Shown here: positions 50,813-60,153 of the stretch, one piece after another | Numbering within the stretch: position 1 is the stretch's first letter | How the letters are laid out: every line of letters starts with the position of its first letter | Assembly (NCBI RefSeq): GCF_036323495.1 | Contig: NZ_AP028947.1 | Location: 1,302,001 to 1,366,000, forward strand | Length of the DNA stretch: 64,000 nucleotides | Source of the DNA: Limnobacter thiooxidans | GTDB lineage: Bacteria; Pseudomonadota; Gammaproteobacteria; Burkholderiales; Burkholderiaceae_B | Direction: 5' to 3' | Translations under genes and position numbers: made by a program | Notes under the pieces: generated by a model | Told to the model about the DNA's origin: nothing | Database searches by the model: none | Seen by the model: only the letters and a program-made list of their open reading frames with translations

Positions 50813-51565
50813 ATGAACAAACGTGATTTCTTGAAGCTGGCAGCCCTGGCCAGTGGCATGTCTTCTGTTGCACCCACTGCAATGGCGCTTGATTTCGGCA
50901 AAATGCTGAGTGCAGGCACCGACCTTGCCAAATCAACCACCATTTCTGATCAGGAATTGAACGCCTATTTCGATCAAATGACGGTTCAATACGACCAGCA
51001 AAACAAGGTTGCTGACGCAAATTCGCCCCATGGCAAGCGTTTGCAAAAGCTGGCCAGTGGACTTGAAGTAGAAGATGGCTTGAAGCTGAATTTCAAGGTG
51101 TATGAAACCCCTGAAGTCAATGCGTTTGCCATGGCAAATGGCACCATCCGCGTGTACAGCGGTTTGATGGATCTGATGAGTGATGATGAAATTCGCTATG
51201 TCATCGGCCATGAAATCGGCCATGTGAAAGCGGGGCACACCAAGGCTAGAATTCAAACAGCCATGCGCACCAGCGCCTTGCGGCAGGCTGCCTCCGCCAC
51301 CGGGGGCAATGCGGCGGTGTTGGCCGAGTCCCAGTTGGGCGATTTGTTTGAGAAGGTGATTCGAGCCCAGCATTCACAAGGCAATGAAAACGCAGCGGAT
51401 GACTACGCCATGGCATTCATGAAACGCCGAAATTACGACGCTGGCGCGTCTGTGACTGCGCTAGAAAAACTGGCGAAAATGTCGGAAGGCTCCAGTGCAA
51501 GCTGGCTGTCAACCCACCCGGCACCTTCTGCGCGTGCACAACGCATGAAAAGCCAATTGGGTTAA
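50813..51565 (+). CDS. M48-family metalloprotease (LoiP/YcaL-like)
   Basis: A 250-residue exported zinc protease. An N-terminal signal (MNKRDFLKLAALASGMSS, no true twin arginine, no lipobox) is followed by the M48 catalytic domain with VIGHEIGHVKAGHTKA (HExxH) and the third-ligand region HSQGNENAADDYAMAFM, where the glutamate lies in NENAADD. It resembles the LoiP/YcaL group of outer-membrane quality-control proteases. Location next to the BamE-like lipoprotein fits an envelope-maintenance role, but a terminator separates the two. The ATG at 50813 is preferred; the open frame to 50648 runs through the terminator and is rejected. Confidence 0.88.
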   Translation: MNKRDFLKLAALASGMSSVAPTAMALDFGKMLSAGTDLAKSTTISDQELNAYFDQMTVQYDQQNKVADANSPHGKRLQKLASGLEVEDGLKLNFKVYETPEVNAFAMANGTIRVYSGLMDLMSDDEIRYVIGHEIGHVKAGHTKARIQTAMRTSALRQAASATGGNAAVLAESQLGDLFEKVIRAQHSQGNENAADDYAMAFMKRRNYDAGASVTALEKLAKMSEGSSASWLSTHPAPSARAQRMKSQLG

Positions 51566-51595
51566 CAGCGTTAAAGCTTTGTTTGGTCCAGGTTT

Positions 51596-52651
51596 TTATT
51601 GTTCGAAAATCTGGATCTTTCCACATCCGTCCAAGCGCTCAACCAGATCACTTCCCATCAACTTAGAGGGGGTGTAGGCGCCGCCGGCCACATTTTTTTC
51701 CATCAGAATGAAGCTCGCCACAGCCAGTGAACCAGTCACGGTCAGCGAATAACCGTTGGCTGTTTTAACACGCGCGACCACCTTTTTACCTTCCGCGTTG
51801 GTGGCTTCACCCCACACATAGGCTGGCATTTTTGCACGCTGTTCTTCTGAAGGCCCTTCGACCTTGCCAGCCTGCTTTTTCAGAATGCCCTGTACCAGTG
51901 AAAGGCCCAGAACCGGACGAGCCAAATTGGCGGCGCGCATCATTCGCACCGATTTCGGCGAGGAGGGGATGTACACCTCAATGTTGCGAATGCCTGTACT
52001 GTGAAATGCAGTGGATACATCGCCCCATGGAATGGTCACTGCGTACTTGGTGCCATTTCCAAAGTTGATTTCACGTGTGCTGTAGCCCAAGCCAACTGCC
52101 TTGATTTCACCATCTTCCCGAACGCGGCCACCGTGCTTCATGGCTTCCACCGTGGTTTTGGCCGTACCGGCCGACAATCCACTGCGAGAGTCAAAGCCCA
52201 GTGCCAGGTGCGTGGCGTCGGGTAGTAATTCATGCAGGCGCGAAGCCACACAGTCTGTCGGAATAACATCGAAGCCAACGCCGGGGCACAGTACGATTTT
52301 TTGCTTTCTGGCTTTGCCGCTAAGCGATTGCGCCAGCTCGAACACGGAAATTTCACCCGTGATGTCAAGGTAATGTGTTTTCGTTTGCAGGCAGCCAAGC
52401 ATCATCGGCTCGGCAGTTTCAGAAAATGGTCCTGCACAGTGCAACACCAAATCCACATCATTCAGACCTTGAAGAATTTCTGCCTCGCTGTTCAACGAGA
52501 AAACCCGGCTCGGCAAACTCAACTGGGTAGCCAGCGCAGCAATTGCTGCCTCATTCCGGCCAGCGAGAATAGGTCGCATGCCGCGCTTGGCCGCTTCTCG
52601 CGCAATCATTTCGCCTGTGTATCCATTGGCGCCGTAAATCATCCAGGGCAT
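51596..52651 (-). CDS. Saccharopine dehydrogenase-like / trans-acting enoyl reductase-like NAD(P) oxidoreductase
   Basis: A 351-residue protein with an N-terminal Rossmann motif (YGANGYTGEMIAREAAKRG) of the saccharopine dehydrogenase NADP-binding family, then DLVLHCAGPFSETAEPMM and YLDITGEISVFE typical of the trans-acting enoyl reductase group. The true reaction is unknown; in actinobacteria relatives act in lipid synthesis, and many proteobacterial copies have no assigned substrate. The C-terminal half, with KTTVEAMKHGGRVREDGEI, is the usual catalytic domain. ATG start at 52651. It is transcribed with, and 54 bases downstream of, the SRPBCC gene on the same strand. Confidence 0.82.
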   Translation of the reverse strand: MPWMIYGANGYTGEMIAREAAKRGMRPILAGRNEAAIAALATQLSLPSRVFSLNSEAEILQGLNDVDLVLHCAGPFSETAEPMMLGCLQTKTHYLDITGEISVFELAQSLSGKARKQKIVLCPGVGFDVIPTDCVASRLHELLPDATHLALGFDSRSGLSAGTAKTTVEAMKHGGRVREDGEIKAVGLGYSTREINFGNGTKYAVTIPWGDVSTAFHSTGIRNIEVYIPSSPKSVRMMRAANLARPVLGLSLVQGILKKQAGKVEGPSEEQRAKMPAYVWGEATNAEGKKVVARVKTANGYSLTVTGSLAVASFILMEKNVAGGAYTPSKLMGSDLVERLDGCGKIQIFEQ

Positions 52652-52705
52652 TGCATCTCCTAATGCGAGTGGGTGCCTATCAGTGAGGCACCCTTGTTGT
52701 TTTAA

Positions 52706-53170
52706 TCAAGATTCAAGTTTGGCTTTGACTCGGTCCAGAAATGTGCCAACTTGCGCGTCAAATTCAGATTTTACGATGCCCTCGGCAATGCCTTTCATCA
52801 ATCTTGGGACAGGCATTTCAAACTCGCCAGTGGAGCGGAACGAAATTGTACAGGCTTTGGCCCCTTCCTCTTTGATCAACCAACCGCCAGACACGGTCGC
52901 ATTGCCATCTCCGCTGACAGGGTTCCAGTCGATTTTTGTTTTTCCATCGTTGGTGTATTTCACCGCATATTTAACCTGGTGTGAAATACCGGCCGCCCCG
53001 ATTTTCGCCATTTCCCAGCGCCACACGTCACCACCCAGATCAACCACCTTGTCCAACTTTGGAAACAAAGCCACGGTGTCAGCCACATCGGCAAGTTGAT
53101 CAAATGCTTTTTTTGCGTCACAAGCCACTTTGAATGACTTTTCAATTTTTACGTTCACATTAACCGCCAT
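52706..53170 (-). CDS. SRPBCC-family (START-like) protein
   Basis: A 154-residue cytoplasmic protein with a helix-grip fold: VNVNVKIEKSFKVACDAKKAFDQLADVADTVALFPKL, then WRWEMAKIGAAGIS and a long C-terminal helix (PRLMKGIAEGIVKSEFDAQVGTFLDRVKAKLES). Such proteins bind hydrophobic ligands or act in polyketide/lipid pathways, but this one has no named function that I recognise. The neighbourhood (acyl-CoA dehydrogenase, lipid-like reductase) hints at lipid metabolism. ATG at 53170, with GAGGGG about 6 bases upstream. Confidence 0.82.
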   Translation of the reverse strand: MAVNVNVKIEKSFKVACDAKKAFDQLADVADTVALFPKLDKVVDLGGDVWRWEMAKIGAAGISHQVKYAVKYTNDGKTKIDWNPVSGDGNATVSGGWLIKEEGAKACTISFRSTGEFEMPVPRLMKGIAEGIVKSEFDAQVGTFLDRVKAKLES

Positions 53171-53549
53171 GGTCCCCTCGCTTTTTTGATGAATGTTTTT
53201 ACAGCTCCAGACGAAGTGTATCGGTTAATCGGCGCGCTGGTTAGCTCGATCGAGCAACTGGGGATCACACGTTTGGGGCATGTCAGAATCTTTCCATCGC
53301 CTTGATTCATGCGATGTAATGCGTGTTGCGCTGCGACATAATCCGAATTTCCTTTCAGGTGATGTTTTACTTGTCACGTTTTCAAAATTTATGAGTGTCA
53401 ATGCTGCGTCGCAATATAAACATGATTGATTTTTCGAAGCAGGGCTCTAGAAAAGTTCATGTTTTTTTGTGCTGCCCGGGTTGACAGTTGTGCACTGAAA
53501 GCGCATGTTACGCATTAGTAACTTTGGTGACATTCAAGGGGTAAGTAAT
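53171..53549. other. Intergenic region between the SRPBCC gene and fadE
   Basis: No open reading frame here looks coding. The region is AT-rich and holds the divergent promoters. The palindrome GCTCGATCGAGC (53244-53255) and a fadE-proximal sigma-70-like element (see next entry) are the only features I see. A stretch near 53236-53290 resembles a tRNA D-arm by chance but does not fold into a complete tRNA. A possible regulator site for the fatty-acid regulon is not recognisable. Confidence 0.6.
53481..53509 (+). promoter_or_regulatory. Candidate sigma-70 promoter of fadE
   Basis: A consensus -35 TTGACA (53481-53486) is followed after 17 bases by CATGTT (53504-53509), a weak -10. Transcription would begin near 53516, giving a 34-base leader before the chosen ATG at 53550, which has AAGGGG about 8 bases upstream. 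Confidence 0.5.
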
Positions 53550-56045
53550 ATGTCGAATTCCATATTTGCCGTTTTTTCAGCTGTTGTGCTGATCGGCTTG
53601 ATTTACAGCGGTGCAAACCTGCTGACATTCACAGCAGCCATTGGTGCCTCGGCACTAGGCTTTTACGCGCTGGGTGGCTTGGGCGAATTGGGCCTGACCA
53701 TCTTTGCAGCTGTTTACCTGCCAATCGCGATTGTGTTGAACGTATCCGGCCTGCGCCGTGGTGTGCTGACAGCGCCTATCTTCAAGGCATTCAGCAAAGC
53801 GTTGCCAGCCATGAGCCCAACCGAGAAAGACGCGCTTGAAGCCGGTGACACCTGGTGGGAAGCTGACCTTTTCGGCGGCAAGCCTGACTGGGCCAAGCTG
53901 ATGAACGTCAAGTACACCGAGCTGACAGCCGAAGAAAAGTCTTATCTGGACAACGAAACCGAAGAGCTTTGCAAAATGCTCGACGACTGGAAAATCACAT
54001 TCGAATTGAAAGACCTGCCGCAAGAAGTATGGGATTTCATGGGCAAGAAGAAATTCTTCGCGATGCTGATTTCCAAGGAGCATGGCGGCTTGGGTTTCTC
54101 CCCTTACGCACAAAGCTGTGTAGTTGCAAAAATTGCAACCCGCTCATTGACAGCATCGGTCACCGTGATGGTTCCGAACTCATTGGGCCCAGGCGAGCTG
54201 ATCATGCACTACGGCACACAGGAGCAGAAAGACTACTGGCTGCCACGTTTGGTGGACGGCCGTGAAATTCCCTGTTTCGGTTTGACTGGCCCTGAAGTGG
54301 GTTCCGATGCGTCTGCAATTCCAGATACTGGCGTGGTTGTTAAAACCACAGTCAATGGCAAGGAAGAGTTGGGCATCATGCTGAACTTCAGCAAGCGCTA
54401 CATCACTTTAGCACCAGTGGCCACTGTGGTGGGTTTGGCATTCAAGCTGAAAGACCCGCAAGGCCTGTTGGGTGACAAAAACAAGGTGGACTACGGCATT
54501 ACATGTGCCATGGTTCCAGCAGATACTCCCAATGTACAAATTGGCCGTCGCCACTTCCCTGGCGCCGTGTTCATGAACGGCCCCATCATTGGTAACAACG
54601 TGTACATCCCATTGACTTCGATCATTGGTGGCCGTGAAATGGCTGGCAAGGGTTGGAGAATGTTGGTTGAGTGTTTGTCCGCAGGCCGTGGCATTTCTCT
54701 GCCAGCCTTGTCTGCAGCTTCTGGTTGGGGTATGTACCTGGCCACCGGCGCATACGCTCGCATTCGTCGCCAGTTCAAAATGCCGATTGGCCGTTTTGAA
54801 GGTGTTCAGGAAGCAACCGGCAAGATTGGTGGCCTCACTTACAAGCTGGAGGCGTCACGCGTGTTGACTGCTACAGCCTGTGCAGAATGTGCACCATCCG
54901 TGGTTACTGCCATGATGAAATACCACATGACCGAAATGATGCGTGAAATCATTCTGCGCTCCATGGACGTTCACGGTGGTCGTACCGTCATTCTCGGCCC
55001 ACGCAACTACTTGGGTCAGGCCTACCAGGCCATGCCTGTGGCCATCACGGTTGAAGGCGCGAACATCATGACGCGTAACCTGATTGTGTTCGGTCAGGGC
55101 GCAATTCGCTGCCATCCCTGGGTACTGAAAGAAATGCAAGCCGCCCAGAACCCCAACAAGGCCGAAGGTCTGCGCGACTTCGACAAAGCCTTCTTCGGTC
55201 ACTTGGGTCACATTGTCAACCGCGCCATGCGTGCCCTGGTATTGGGCTTGAGCGGTAACCGTTTGGCGAAAAGCCCCGTGTCCGGCCCAATGGCTGGTTA
55301 CGCAAAGGCCCTGGAACGTCGTTCAGCCGCACTGGCCTTCACAGCCGACGTCGCCATGGGTGTTTTGGGTGGTGAACTGAAGCGCCGTGAGCGTTTGTCC
55401 GCCCGTCTGGGTGACGTACTGAGCCAGTTGTACATGGCCACTGCGGTACTGAAGTATTTTGAAACCAATGGCCGCCTGGCTGATGAATTGCCACACGCAC
55501 AGTGGGCGATTGAAGATTCACTGGCTGAAATTGACAAGGCATTGAACGAATTCAACCGCAACTTCCCCAACAAGGCAGTTGGCAAAATGTTGAGCTTCGT
55601 GGCATTCCCGTTTGGCATGGGCAAGTCCAAGGGCCCAAGCGACAAGACCAACGCCGAAGTGGCCGAACTGCTGATGACGCGCAACGTGTTTGCAAACCGT
55701 CTGCTTGACAAAGTGTTTGTTGGTGAAGGCCTGTCTGATCCAACGGGTCGCATTTTGGAAGCTGCTGACAAGCTGTTGTCCATTGAGCCTGGCTACAGTA
55801 ACTTCCTGAAAGCAGTGTCCACAGGTAAGGTAGTGGGCGATGGCTTGGAAGCCCAGTTGAAAGATGCGGTGGCGAAGAACCTGATCAGTTCTGATCTGGC
55901 TCAAGGCATTCGTGAATACGAGCCAATTCGTTTCGACGCAATTTTGACCGACGACTTCAGCAAAGACTACTTGCGCACCAACGGTCAAATTCCTGACGAA
56001 ATCGTTGAAGCCAAGCCAGTCACCGAGTACAAGGCAGCTGCTTGA
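53550..56045 (+). CDS. fadE: Acyl-CoA dehydrogenase FadE (long type)
   Basis: An 831-residue flavoprotein that performs the first dehydrogenation of fatty-acid beta-oxidation. The two N-terminal helices (SIFAVFSAVVLIGLIYSGANLLTF; IFAAVYLPIAIVLNV) are typical of the membrane-associated FadE group of about 815 residues. The FAD region has CFGLTGPEVGSDASAIPD and ITLAPVATVVGLA, and the acyl-CoA dehydrogenase helices include RRQFKMPIGRFEGVQEATGKIGGLTYKLEA. The DUF1974 C-terminal domain is present. An open frame runs back to 53505, but the ATG at 53550 has the ribosome-binding site AAGGGG. A strong terminator follows. Confidence 0.94.
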   Translation: MSNSIFAVFSAVVLIGLIYSGANLLTFTAAIGASALGFYALGGLGELGLTIFAAVYLPIAIVLNVSGLRRGVLTAPIFKAFSKALPAMSPTEKDALEAGDTWWEADLFGGKPDWAKLMNVKYTELTAEEKSYLDNETEELCKMLDDWKITFELKDLPQEVWDFMGKKKFFAMLISKEHGGLGFSPYAQSCVVAKIATRSLTASVTVMVPNSLGPGELIMHYGTQEQKDYWLPRLVDGREIPCFGLTGPEVGSDASAIPDTGVVVKTTVNGKEELGIMLNFSKRYITLAPVATVVGLAFKLKDPQGLLGDKNKVDYGITCAMVPADTPNVQIGRRHFPGAVFMNGPIIGNNVYIPLTSIIGGREMAGKGWRMLVECLSAGRGISLPALSAASGWGMYLATGAYARIRRQFKMPIGRFEGVQEATGKIGGLTYKLEASRVLTATACAECAPSVVTAMMKYHMTEMMREIILRSMDVHGGRTVILGPRNYLGQAYQAMPVAITVEGANIMTRNLIVFGQGAIRCHPWVLKEMQAAQNPNKAEGLRDFDKAFFGHLGHIVNRAMRALVLGLSGNRLAKSPVSGPMAGYAKALERRSAALAFTADVAMGVLGGELKRRERLSARLGDVLSQLYMATAVLKYFETNGRLADELPHAQWAIEDSLAEIDKALNEFNRNFPNKAVGKMLSFVAFPFGMGKSKGPSDKTNAEVAELLMTRNVFANRLLDKVFVGEGLSDPTGRILEAADKLLSIEPGYSNFLKAVSTGKVVGDGLEAQLKDAVAKNLISSDLAQGIREYEPIRFDAILTDDFSKDYLRTNGQIPDEIVEAKPVTEYKAAA

Positions 56046-56095
56046 TTTTAAAAAGGAAGTTTTCCACTTCAACTTTGTTGTAGTGAAAACATCGA

Positions 56096-56126
56096 AAGGC
56101 TCCGCGAAAGCGGGGCCTTTTTTGTT
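56096..56126 (+). terminator. Rho-independent terminator after fadE
   Basis: AAAGGCTCCGC (56096-56106) and GCGGGGCCTTT (56110-56120) form a strong hairpin with a 3-base loop and one G-T pair, followed by a T-rich tract. It lies 50 bases after the fadE stop. The MFS gene begins only 35 bases beyond, so that gene needs its own promoter or relies on read-through. Confidence 0.85.
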
Positions 56127-56160
56127 TCTCGATCAGAATTTTTTGCGCTATGCTCAATGC

Positions 56161-57942
56161 ATGGCAATTCAATTGATTCGTGACAATCGTTTTGGCGCAT
56201 TTTTCTGGACGCAGTTTCTCGGCGCGTTCAACGACAACCTTTTGAAGTTCGCAGTCACGTTGGCTGTAACTTACAACGACTCACTTCGCGGCAGTTTTTC
56301 TCCCGGCTTGCTGATCAATCTGATCGCAGCGCTTTTCATTCTTCCCTTCGTCATTTTTTCTGCAACCAGCGGGCAGTTGGCTGACAAGTTTGACAAGACC
56401 AAAGTCATGCGGCTGGCCAAGTGGCTTGAACCCCCAATCGTGTTGATCACGGCACTTGGCTTCCTGTTGAACTCTGTGGAGTTGCTTGTTTTGGGCGTGT
56501 TTCTACTCGGCACGCAGTCCGCTTTTTTTGGTCCCGCCAAATACGCGTATTTGCCTGAGCAACTCAAATCCAGTGAATTGGTCATGGCCAACGCCCTTGT
56601 TGAGTCAGCCACCTTCATGGCCATTTTGTTGGGCACCATTGCTGCCGGCAGCTTGATGAGTCAGGATGCTGGCAATGCGGTGGTCTATGTTGTGTGTGGG
56701 TTTGGTTTTGCTGTGGCTTTGTTAGGGGTTCATCAGGCCCAGCGAATGCCCTTGACGCCCTCGCATGCCCCTGACCTCAAGGTCAATTGGAACGTGTTTT
56801 CCGAAACCTGGCGCAATGTGCGTTTCGCCACGGGTTTGTCGACTGTGTGGCCTGCTTTGCTGGGTATTTCCTGGCTGTGGTTTGTGGGTGCAACCTACCT
56901 GACCCAGTTTCCATTGCTGTCAAAAACATTGCTCAATGCCAGTGCGGGTGTGGCCACTGTGTTGTTGTTTGCATTCACCGTGGGCTTGGGCATTGGCGCG
57001 TTTCTGTGCGAAAAGTGGTCTCGCAAGCGCATTGAAATGGGCTTGGTGGTATGGGGGCTCGTGGTCATGATTTTGGCTGGCTTGCTGCTTCATGTTGTAT
57101 TGCTCAATTATGAAACCAGCCAAAACCAGCAAACCGTGATTGAGTTTTTCAGTCAGTTCGACAACATCGCCGTGTTGGGTCTGTTTGTGCTGATCAGTAT
57201 TGGGGTGGGGCTTTACAGCGTACCCCTGTATGCCACCATGCAGGCATTTGCCCCCCGGCAAAGCCGCTCCCGCGTGGTCTCTGCCAATAACATCATCAAT
57301 TCATTCTTCATGGTGGTTTCCGCCGGTTTTGCGATCGTCATCCTCTTGGCCATGAAGGGGCAGGTGTTGTGGGTGTTCTCGGCAGTGACGGCAATCAACC
57401 TGGTGGTGCTTGCGCTGTGGGTGTTCAAGCAACCCTATGTGGTACTTCGTGCCCAATTGCTGTTCAAGGTGAACGGCCGACATTTGCCACACATCGAGAA
57501 CCTGGATCACCTGGGCGAAGATGGCGGCAAGCTGATTGTTTTTCCAACACTGTTGCACGACAATTTCTTGCAGCGAATGGCCGCCCTGCCAATTGAGATG
57601 ACTGCGGTGCTTTCAGGCCGGTTAAAGCCTTCCCGATTTGCTAACCGACTTCGAAAGCACGGATTCATTCTCGAATTCAATAAGCTGTCTGAAATTGATA
57701 CTCAAAAGGAATTAATCAAGGCGATTGCGTCACATATTCAACAAGGGCGTTCCATTGCAATTGACAAGCCGATGTTTGAACTGTTGCGCAAGCAGTACCG
57801 CCTGGATGACATGCCGGGCGTTCTGGCCAAGAAGGGAATCACCATGAATGTGCTTGAATTTTCCGAAGACTCGCACCCAAAAAATTTGAGTAATCAGGAA
57901 ATTTCTCAAACGGTCTGGCGTCTAATCAGAAAGGACAGTTGA
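56161..57942 (+). CDS. MFS transporter of the LplT (lysophospholipid transporter) type with a decayed acyltransferase-like tail
   Basis: A 593-residue inner-membrane protein. Residues 1 to about 430 are a 12-helix major facilitator with the LplT-like opening FGAFFWTQFLGAFNDNLLKFAVTLAVTYN and FGPAKYAYLPEQL. In relatives the transporter is followed by a PlsC acyltransferase and sometimes an AMP-binding domain (Aas). Here the last 155 residues keep PlsC-like blocks (KLIVFPTLLHDNFLQRMAALPIEMTAVLSG, RFANRLRKHGFI, IASHIQQGRSIAID) but have no NHxxxxD motif and no FPEG, so the tail is probably catalytically dead. The ATG at 56161 (MAIQLIRDNRFG) fits the family; there is no clear ribosome-binding site. 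The earlier frame from 56005 overlaps fadE and is rejected. Confidence 0.82.
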   Translation: MAIQLIRDNRFGAFFWTQFLGAFNDNLLKFAVTLAVTYNDSLRGSFSPGLLINLIAALFILPFVIFSATSGQLADKFDKTKVMRLAKWLEPPIVLITALGFLLNSVELLVLGVFLLGTQSAFFGPAKYAYLPEQLKSSELVMANALVESATFMAILLGTIAAGSLMSQDAGNAVVYVVCGFGFAVALLGVHQAQRMPLTPSHAPDLKVNWNVFSETWRNVRFATGLSTVWPALLGISWLWFVGATYLTQFPLLSKTLLNASAGVATVLLFAFTVGLGIGAFLCEKWSRKRIEMGLVVWGLVVMILAGLLLHVVLLNYETSQNQQTVIEFFSQFDNIAVLGLFVLISIGVGLYSVPLYATMQAFAPRQSRSRVVSANNIINSFFMVVSAGFAIVILLAMKGQVLWVFSAVTAINLVVLALWVFKQPYVVLRAQLLFKVNGRHLPHIENLDHLGEDGGKLIVFPTLLHDNFLQRMAALPIEMTAVLSGRLKPSRFANRLRKHGFILEFNKLSEIDTQKELIKAIASHIQQGRSIAIDKPMFELLRKQYRLDDMPGVLAKKGITMNVLEFSEDSHPKNLSNQEISQTVWRLIRKDS

Positions 57943-57980
57943 CCCGCATCAGGGATACAAAGCGCCACGTGATAAGGAGA

Positions 57981-57992
57981 TAGTGGTCACTA
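57981..57992. promoter_or_regulatory. Inverted repeat upstream of the sigma-54 promoter
   Basis: TAGTGGTCACTA has perfect 5-bp arms around a 2-base centre and lies about 62 bases upstream of the -24 element of the prkA promoter. A position 60-120 bases upstream is where enhancer-binding activators of sigma-54 bind, so it could be half of such a site. I cannot match it to a named activator. Confidence 0.35.
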
Positions 57993-58053
57993 GCAGAGTT
58001 AGTCAGAAAGAGTTGCAAGCACCAAAACAGCACAAAAATGTAAAGAATCAAGC

Positions 58054-58069
58054 TGGCCTGTTTTTTGCA
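58054..58069 (+). promoter_or_regulatory. Sigma-54 promoter of the prkA operon
   Basis: TGGCCTGTTTTTTGCA has the invariant GG (58055-58056) and GC (58067-58068) separated by exactly 10 bases, and matches the -24/-12 consensus TGGCAC-N5-TTGCA at 9 of 11 defined positions. Transcription would start near 58081, giving a leader of about 80 bases before the prkA ATG at 58162, which has AGGAGG at 58151-58156. In E. coli the orthologous yeaGH operon is under nitrogen-stress, RpoN/NtrC-type control, which makes this reading plausible. Confidence 0.75.
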
Positions 58070-58161
58070 ACTTTTTCGATGGATGAAATCGATTGCTTTG
58101 GGCGCGAAATGGATTCACGGCCAGAGTAAAAAGGCGAAAGCGCGTTGTGCAGGAGGACATC

Positions 58162-60126
58162 ATGAACACAGAGCTTGAAAGGCGTGATTTGAATTCCGGT
58201 GAGTCTGACATTTTTGGTCAATTCCAATCCCGGTTTGCAGCGTTACAGCAAACCGAGATGAGTCTTGAAGAATACCTCGACCTGTGCAAGGCAGATCCTC
58301 TCACTTATGCTAGCGCCGCTGAGCGCATGCTGCATGCCATCGGTGAACCTGAAGTCATCAACACCCGGCACGATCCCCGTTTGTCCCGAATCTTCTCCAA
58401 CCGCGTGGTGCGGCGTTACCCCTCGTTCACCGAGTTCTATGGCATGGAAGAGGTGATCGAAAACATTGTGGCTTACTTCCGCCATGCCGCTCAGGGCCTT
58501 GAGGAACGCAAGCAGGTGTTGTATCTGTTGGGGCCCGTGGGCAGTGCCAAGTCATCCTTGGCAGAGCGCTTGAAAGCCTTGATGGAACAGCAACCCATTT
58601 ATGCATTGAAGGGCTCGCCCATTAATGAATCCCCACTGGGTCTGTTTGATCCAAACCAGTTTGGTGCGTCGCTGGAAGACAAGTACGGCATTCCCCGCCG
58701 CTATTTGTCTGGCATTGCCAGCCCATGGGCTACCAAGCGGCTTGCCGAATTCGGTGGCGATTTGCGCAAATTCCGGGTTGTTCGCCTGATGCCATCTACC
58801 TTGAACCAGGTGGCCATTGCGAAAACCGAACCCGGTGATGAAAACAACCAGGACATTTCCGCCTTGGTGGGCAAGGTGGATATTCGCATGCTGAACCAGT
58901 TCAGCCAGGACGATCCCGATGCCTACAGCTTTAGTGGTGGCCTTTGCCTGGCCAACCAGGGCTTGCTTGAATTTGTTGAAATGTTCAAGGCGCCCATCAA
59001 GATGCTGCACCCACTGTTGACAGCCACCCAGGAACGCAACTTCAAGGGCACCGAAGGGTTTGGTTCGATTCCCTTTGATGGCGTTATTCTGGCGCACAGC
59101 AATGAATCGGAATGGCAACAGTTCCGCAACAACAAAACCAACGAAGCCTTTCTTGATCGCGTGTACATCGTGAAAGTGCCGTATTGCCTACGGGTGTCCG
59201 AAGAAGTCAAGATTTACGAAAAGCTTCTGGAACACTCTTCACTCTACAAGGCGCCTTGCGCACCTGGCACCTTGAACATGATGGCGCAGTTCAGCGTGCT
59301 CACGCGTTTGAAGGAACCTGCCAACAGCAACCTGTTTAGCAAAATGCGTGTTTACGATGGTGAAAACCTCAAAGACGTGGATCCGCATGCCAAACCCATT
59401 CAGGAATACCGTGATCAATCCGGCCCTGATGAAGGAATGAATGGATCCTCAACCCGCTGGGCTTACAAGGTGTTGTCCAAGGTATTCAACTTTGATCACC
59501 ACGAGGTGGCCGCCAACCCTGTGCACCTGTTGTATGTACTGGAACAACAGGTCGTCAAGGACAACCTTCCCGAAGAACAGGCCCGCAAATACCTCGACTT
59601 CATCAAGGGCTATCTAACCCCCAAGTACGCTGAATTCGTAGCCAAGGAAATTCAGACGGCTTACCTGGAAAGCTACAGTGAATACGGCCAGAACCTGTTC
59701 GAGCGTTACATCCAGTTTGCCGACAAGTGGATTCAGAACGAGGAATTCCGCGACCCGGCAACCGGGCAAATCTTTGATCGCGATTCATTGAACGACGAGT
59801 TGAACCGCATTGAAAAGCCGGCCGGTATTGCCAACCCGAAAGACTTCCGCAACGAAGTGGTCAATTTTGTGTTGCGGGCACAGGCCAGCAATTCAGGCAC
59901 CATGCCCGCCTGGACCAGTTATGAAAAGCTGCGCGAAGTCATCGAGCGAAGCATGTTTTCGAAAACTGAAGACTTGCTGCCCGTGATTTCCTTTGATCAC
60001 AAAGGCTCCAAGGAAAGTCAGGAAAAGCACGAGAATTTTGTGGATCGCATGGTGGCCAAGGGTTATACGGAAAAGCAGGTTCGACTGCTCGTCGAATGGC
60101 ATTTGCGCGTGAAAAAGGCGTCTTGA
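58162..60126 (+). CDS. prkA: PrkA-type serine protein kinase (YeaG)
   Basis: A 654-residue cytoplasmic protein of the YeaG/PrkA family. An AAA+-like N-terminal domain has the Walker A motif LLGPVGSAKSSLAERL (about residue 122) and Walker B-like GVILAHSNESEW; the C-terminal domain is the PrkA kinase-like part. Family members act in stress and starvation and form a unit with YeaH and SpoVR/YcgB. The ATG at 58162 has a perfect AGGAGG 5 bases upstream; the open frame back to 58093 is rejected. It is the first gene of the sigma-54 operon, 27 bases before the yeaH gene. Confidence 0.93.
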   Translation: MNTELERRDLNSGESDIFGQFQSRFAALQQTEMSLEEYLDLCKADPLTYASAAERMLHAIGEPEVINTRHDPRLSRIFSNRVVRRYPSFTEFYGMEEVIENIVAYFRHAAQGLEERKQVLYLLGPVGSAKSSLAERLKALMEQQPIYALKGSPINESPLGLFDPNQFGASLEDKYGIPRRYLSGIASPWATKRLAEFGGDLRKFRVVRLMPSTLNQVAIAKTEPGDENNQDISALVGKVDIRMLNQFSQDDPDAYSFSGGLCLANQGLLEFVEMFKAPIKMLHPLLTATQERNFKGTEGFGSIPFDGVILAHSNESEWQQFRNNKTNEAFLDRVYIVKVPYCLRVSEEVKIYEKLLEHSSLYKAPCAPGTLNMMAQFSVLTRLKEPANSNLFSKMRVYDGENLKDVDPHAKPIQEYRDQSGPDEGMNGSSTRWAYKVLSKVFNFDHHEVAANPVHLLYVLEQQVVKDNLPEEQARKYLDFIKGYLTPKYAEFVAKEIQTAYLESYSEYGQNLFERYIQFADKWIQNEEFRDPATGQIFDRDSLNDELNRIEKPAGIANPKDFRNEVVNFVLRAQASNSGTMPAWTSYEKLREVIERSMFSKTEDLLPVISFDHKGSKESQEKHENFVDRMVAKGYTEKQVRLLVEWHLRVKKAS

Positions 60127-60153
60127 TCACGCGAAACGAATAAGGAGTTTGCC

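Noticed and set aside
53236..53290. tRNA-like stretch with a D-arm resembling TTAGCTCGATCGAGCA
   Set aside because: The match comes from the palindrome GCTCGATCGAGC; no acceptor stem, anticodon arm or T-arm of the right spacing could be found.
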